From: an uncultured Victivallales bacterium
GTDB taxonomy: Bacteria > Verrucomicrobiota > Lentisphaeria > Victivallales > UBA1829
Direction of reading: 5' to 3'
Length of the DNA: 64,000 nt
Assembly: GCA_934644965.1 (NCBI GenBank)
Contig: CAKUDG010000011.1
Location: 1-64,000 of the forward strand
Below the pieces are notes generated by a model. The model was not told the DNA's origin, ran no database searches, and saw nothing but the letters and a program-made list of their open reading frames with translations. The first letter of the stretch is position 1; every line of letters starts with the position of its first letter. Position numbers and translations under genes: made by a program. This document shows positions 63,601 to 64,000 of the stretch, in pieces.

Positions 63601-64000
63601 ATTCTGCTCTTTTGAAGCAATGTCAAATACTTTGTTCGCGGCCGTGAGCGCCGCATCGGAACCGCTCTTCTTCTGATCGGCATAGGTCTTCAGCGCCTTG
63701 AACGCGGCATTCTCCTTGAGCTTCGCATCATTGCTTTCCATCGCCTTGATCACCGCGGTCAGACGCGAATTGGAACCGGACAACTGAGCCGCTTCCGTCA
63801 CCAGTTTGATTTTTTCATCCGCTGTCAGATATTTCTGATGCACAATTTCATTGATCAGAAATTGTTCAGTGCCGATCCCGGAGGCCAGATAGTTCCTCAA
63901 AGCCTTCTGATATTTCGCCTTTACATCGTTGAGACGGAGCTGCGTGAGAATGTCAAACTCTCTCAGATCTCTCTGGAACCCTTCGACAGGAGCCAGATAC
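57619..64000 (-). CDS. giant TPR/beta-sandwich envelope protein, 5' end outside the window
   Basis: The frame is open to the window edge, giving at least 2126 residues; the codon at 63898-63900 is TTG inside the gene, not a real start. Layout in reading order: helical repeats (64000 to about 61650) including TPRs near 62000-61700; a run of beta-sandwich modules (61600-58600) with the recurring pattern V-R-V-x-D-x-D and ETxxxSGxFxGxxxT, best seen at 61190, 59850 and 58815; a PA14-like segment (about 60620-60330: WFIYDISGPFWLEENEEIE, AYLLIDNKLVIGG, GLHQLQVFGRG); and C-terminal TPRs (58430-57619). It heads the visible motor cluster. The N-terminus, and any signal peptide, is unseen. Confidence 0.8.
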   Translation of the reverse strand, partial: YLAPVEGFQRDLREFDILTQLRLNDVKAKYQKALRNYLASGIGTEQFLINEIVHQKYLTADEKIKLVTEAAQLSGSNSRLTAVIKAMESNDAKLKENAAFKALKTYADQKKSGSDAALTAANKVFDIASKEQNAAALDAAAGEFLKAYKGPVPASKLLAKNLQEYVAYRVLNHCLGVKNNAQALNQFVQRWTPRITGPGPVWDNLIQLAWNKEGQNHKGKMLYQILRDYTKAVAATLKDGAVLGRESFYANQINPAKQDVSIMAPLYADYPAVACSYIWQNGYEWTPDFYFKQLEEILKDPKGKLTLADLAKIQDNVSNGPHKAVIPEKFPVLLMNKTMDLAKKENRIDFEQESKIYTMFKDGNADYLKEYAKRMKERTPYQQMMSVSQFISSRNPDKKNGMQFLNDVLKPLLASWPQSQWKQVPFSGSLFLWLYDAGKDEKNPEKASAEAMTAALSAALLDGNARLAQGGWKDRVGEALEPEYTKRLASSSDPSVLSRNTGMMAQYLADDNNQNRGMGITDRIYKAMAEKTPGEIQYLFLSILADGNGNFNKAVKSKYTLTMSKLAKDIPGILPVDKNDQAYDLFVASQLYREGNALNAWALVRPKTAILRDRWKELDYDFVIWALEQTRKQKMYKEALEIAMTMWLDEQLLSPEDAARLAIIKGDIYRDQKNFAAAKIEYESLKNTARYQKTYSGSMAKFRLVELMLLSEDYTGARLELERLEVSSNQSDRAEAYYLLARLEFQQQNYDGAVDYLKEVFKLNYGHAEARLLSAEVDLARKVIKDPNVKIGLSTLRTTAIPGKELTFQIQDNNLSIVRGGKSIPIIVTTTVGKDTEKLELLPNANDTNLFTGVLQTALGKAVPGNLLLELTGSDEIIYQIDPEFQKANGLDYPSKKLDLKSEGKLYASSKKILTEAEQEDLAMAAALAISAGIRDRNANSRVVRPGSPIYIRVVDPDMSKTPGKPDTLTVNLSSSSGDELTEFVLTETGPYTGVFEGIVKTGIPYPNAKASDQIESVDVNAVINSRKTGTWKSLSDGQKPKWIEVDTMTSSNFKEIEIGLPDPKTIKSFTLTASLDKENDIVCTYPQNSKEKNNGGLTVNILGGAEARLDVIRRRFLHARPTEFWIKEPVFKREFTNQNKGRDGWFIYDISGPFWLEENEEIEFKFLQEPQQNQEAYLLIDNKLVIGGTMNEAGLSATRTLFLTKGLHQLQVFGRGYSKDTQVIVGMAQKGGDYQPLPEDWFNPEKYPSFAEALKPKGKVTEIKDGFRIVLDEPARYRKLRWTFDDFSGSQVEVSRISAKDDKGNSILPVENDLSTGKTNDILEIPADDKITITYKDEKNLDENKSILSVTLSSSFHNADIGMFYEEIRMTEEGYPVSTLVKAKRVQKGDSVIVRVQDFDEDTSEESQTVPVEISTTSGEKLKLELLETKMGGVFSQVFKVGDKTGNGVIKVQPGDTITARFLDKENNSPGIPIFREYMISGIEGTKPVLTVFKTKINMIEDKSPAARAKIQLMKDRGDKREDIKIYKEDILATPMRLPKNAPKDTPVIVNSKAPLLMELSYPEVAKHWNSKAEILVLTDTEINAANAEGRQPKPLIVSAPLESLSSLARKKGYPVTLETGASMSPDNILDMGIFAAVVRLQLGSAGDELNDVVSSNETFNLLSADFRTDDSAFKVPTVIVSGSDTITVSVNDKSGQELVRQIVKLRSDGEIGLYDKNFLTLSDSVHIGQNFYVRVYDPDRDVSNDLDSVKVNVVSEAGDKLVMTLSETLPHSGIFTGVLKTEYMPKPDAEGKVPPKTEENILRTVFGDTVTFTYTDELPLDGDKPVDMTATGKVVIGSDGEVSTFTKKFKDPDMAVKTNFLMAEALFEMAKSHRAMKKDDLAREEIARGKRILEEALRDYPNTSLKAQGEFLLANLAQQLENYQEAIGRYSVVISTWPESEYAIKSQFQKAQCLEKMGQGLQACEEYVKLTYLYPDSSLAPDAKIRLGNYYYKNKNFKSASTIFRKFTENHPDHPLAAKSLFLAGNAELRNQLAIEKLSKENNQTYNPDYTDAIKIFTELVDKFQDDKDLRAEAMYWLGDSYFKTKTVEGQEKSYQIFKRLTWDYPETKWAKIVRGRLAEQPSR

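Overview
The window is one contiguous piece of a bacterial chromosome, GC-rich and mostly densely coded. I see no rRNA, tRNA, CRISPR array, phage genes or insertion sequence. Several traits point to the PVC group, most likely Lentisphaerota (Victivallis-like anaerobes): a GntR/LacI-type regulator followed by pseudopilins with [10 protein letters not shown]-termini and H-X9-D signatures near the C-terminus, one with a very long basic leader; a DUF4159 protein; several carbohydrate-active enzymes; and a Re-citrate-synthase-like enzyme typical of anaerobes. The placement is inferred from gene content only.

Layout. 1-962 is an AT-richer edge with one possible gene remnant. 963-2282 encodes the Re-citrate-synthase-like enzyme, followed by a pair of 76-77 bp repeats and a third multi-hairpin block. 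2735-7179 (minus) is a two-gene unit: a GH123/DUF4091-like secreted protein and a TPR plus CBM9-like protein. 7810-14989 (plus) is a housekeeping run: TSUP permease, folE, dtd, histidine phosphatase, dxr, a doubtful small ORF, rseP and ispG, ending in a clear terminator. 15168-25431 is mainly carbohydrate and surface metabolism: a GH-like enzyme, a minimal NagA, a membrane-anchored oligopeptide-type binding protein, a GT39-like glycosyltransferase, a deacetylase-like protein, a zinc-ribbon miniprotein and a GH27 alpha-galactosidase.

25738-35671 is one minus-strand block read rimO, pgsA, hflX, a 1061-residue coiled-coil/TPR protein, ybaB, recR, aguB, aguA. It combines translation and ribosome modification, phospholipid synthesis, recombination repair and putrescine synthesis from agmatine. 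35918-39063 is a promoter-regulator-pseudopilin module. 39060-43514 encodes a fused GH13 plus amylo-1,6-glucosidase protein built like the eukaryotic glycogen debranching enzyme. 43537-45638 holds three unknown membrane or exported proteins. 46133-49117 is a divergent pair, GH4 alpha-galactosidase and Gfo/Idh/MocA oxidoreductase, with a repeat-rich control region between them.

49543 to the window edge (minus) is the most striking part. It is an eight-gene co-directional cluster: a giant TPR/beta-sandwich protein (more than 2120 residues, cut by the window edge), two further exported TPR proteins, an ExbB/TolQ protein, two ExbD/TolR proteins, a TolA-like single-span coiled-coil protein and a polytopic DUF4159 protein. 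I read it as a proton-driven Tol/Ton/Agl-like envelope machine whose periplasmic parts are very large repeat proteins. The motor homology is firm. The role of the whole is inference.
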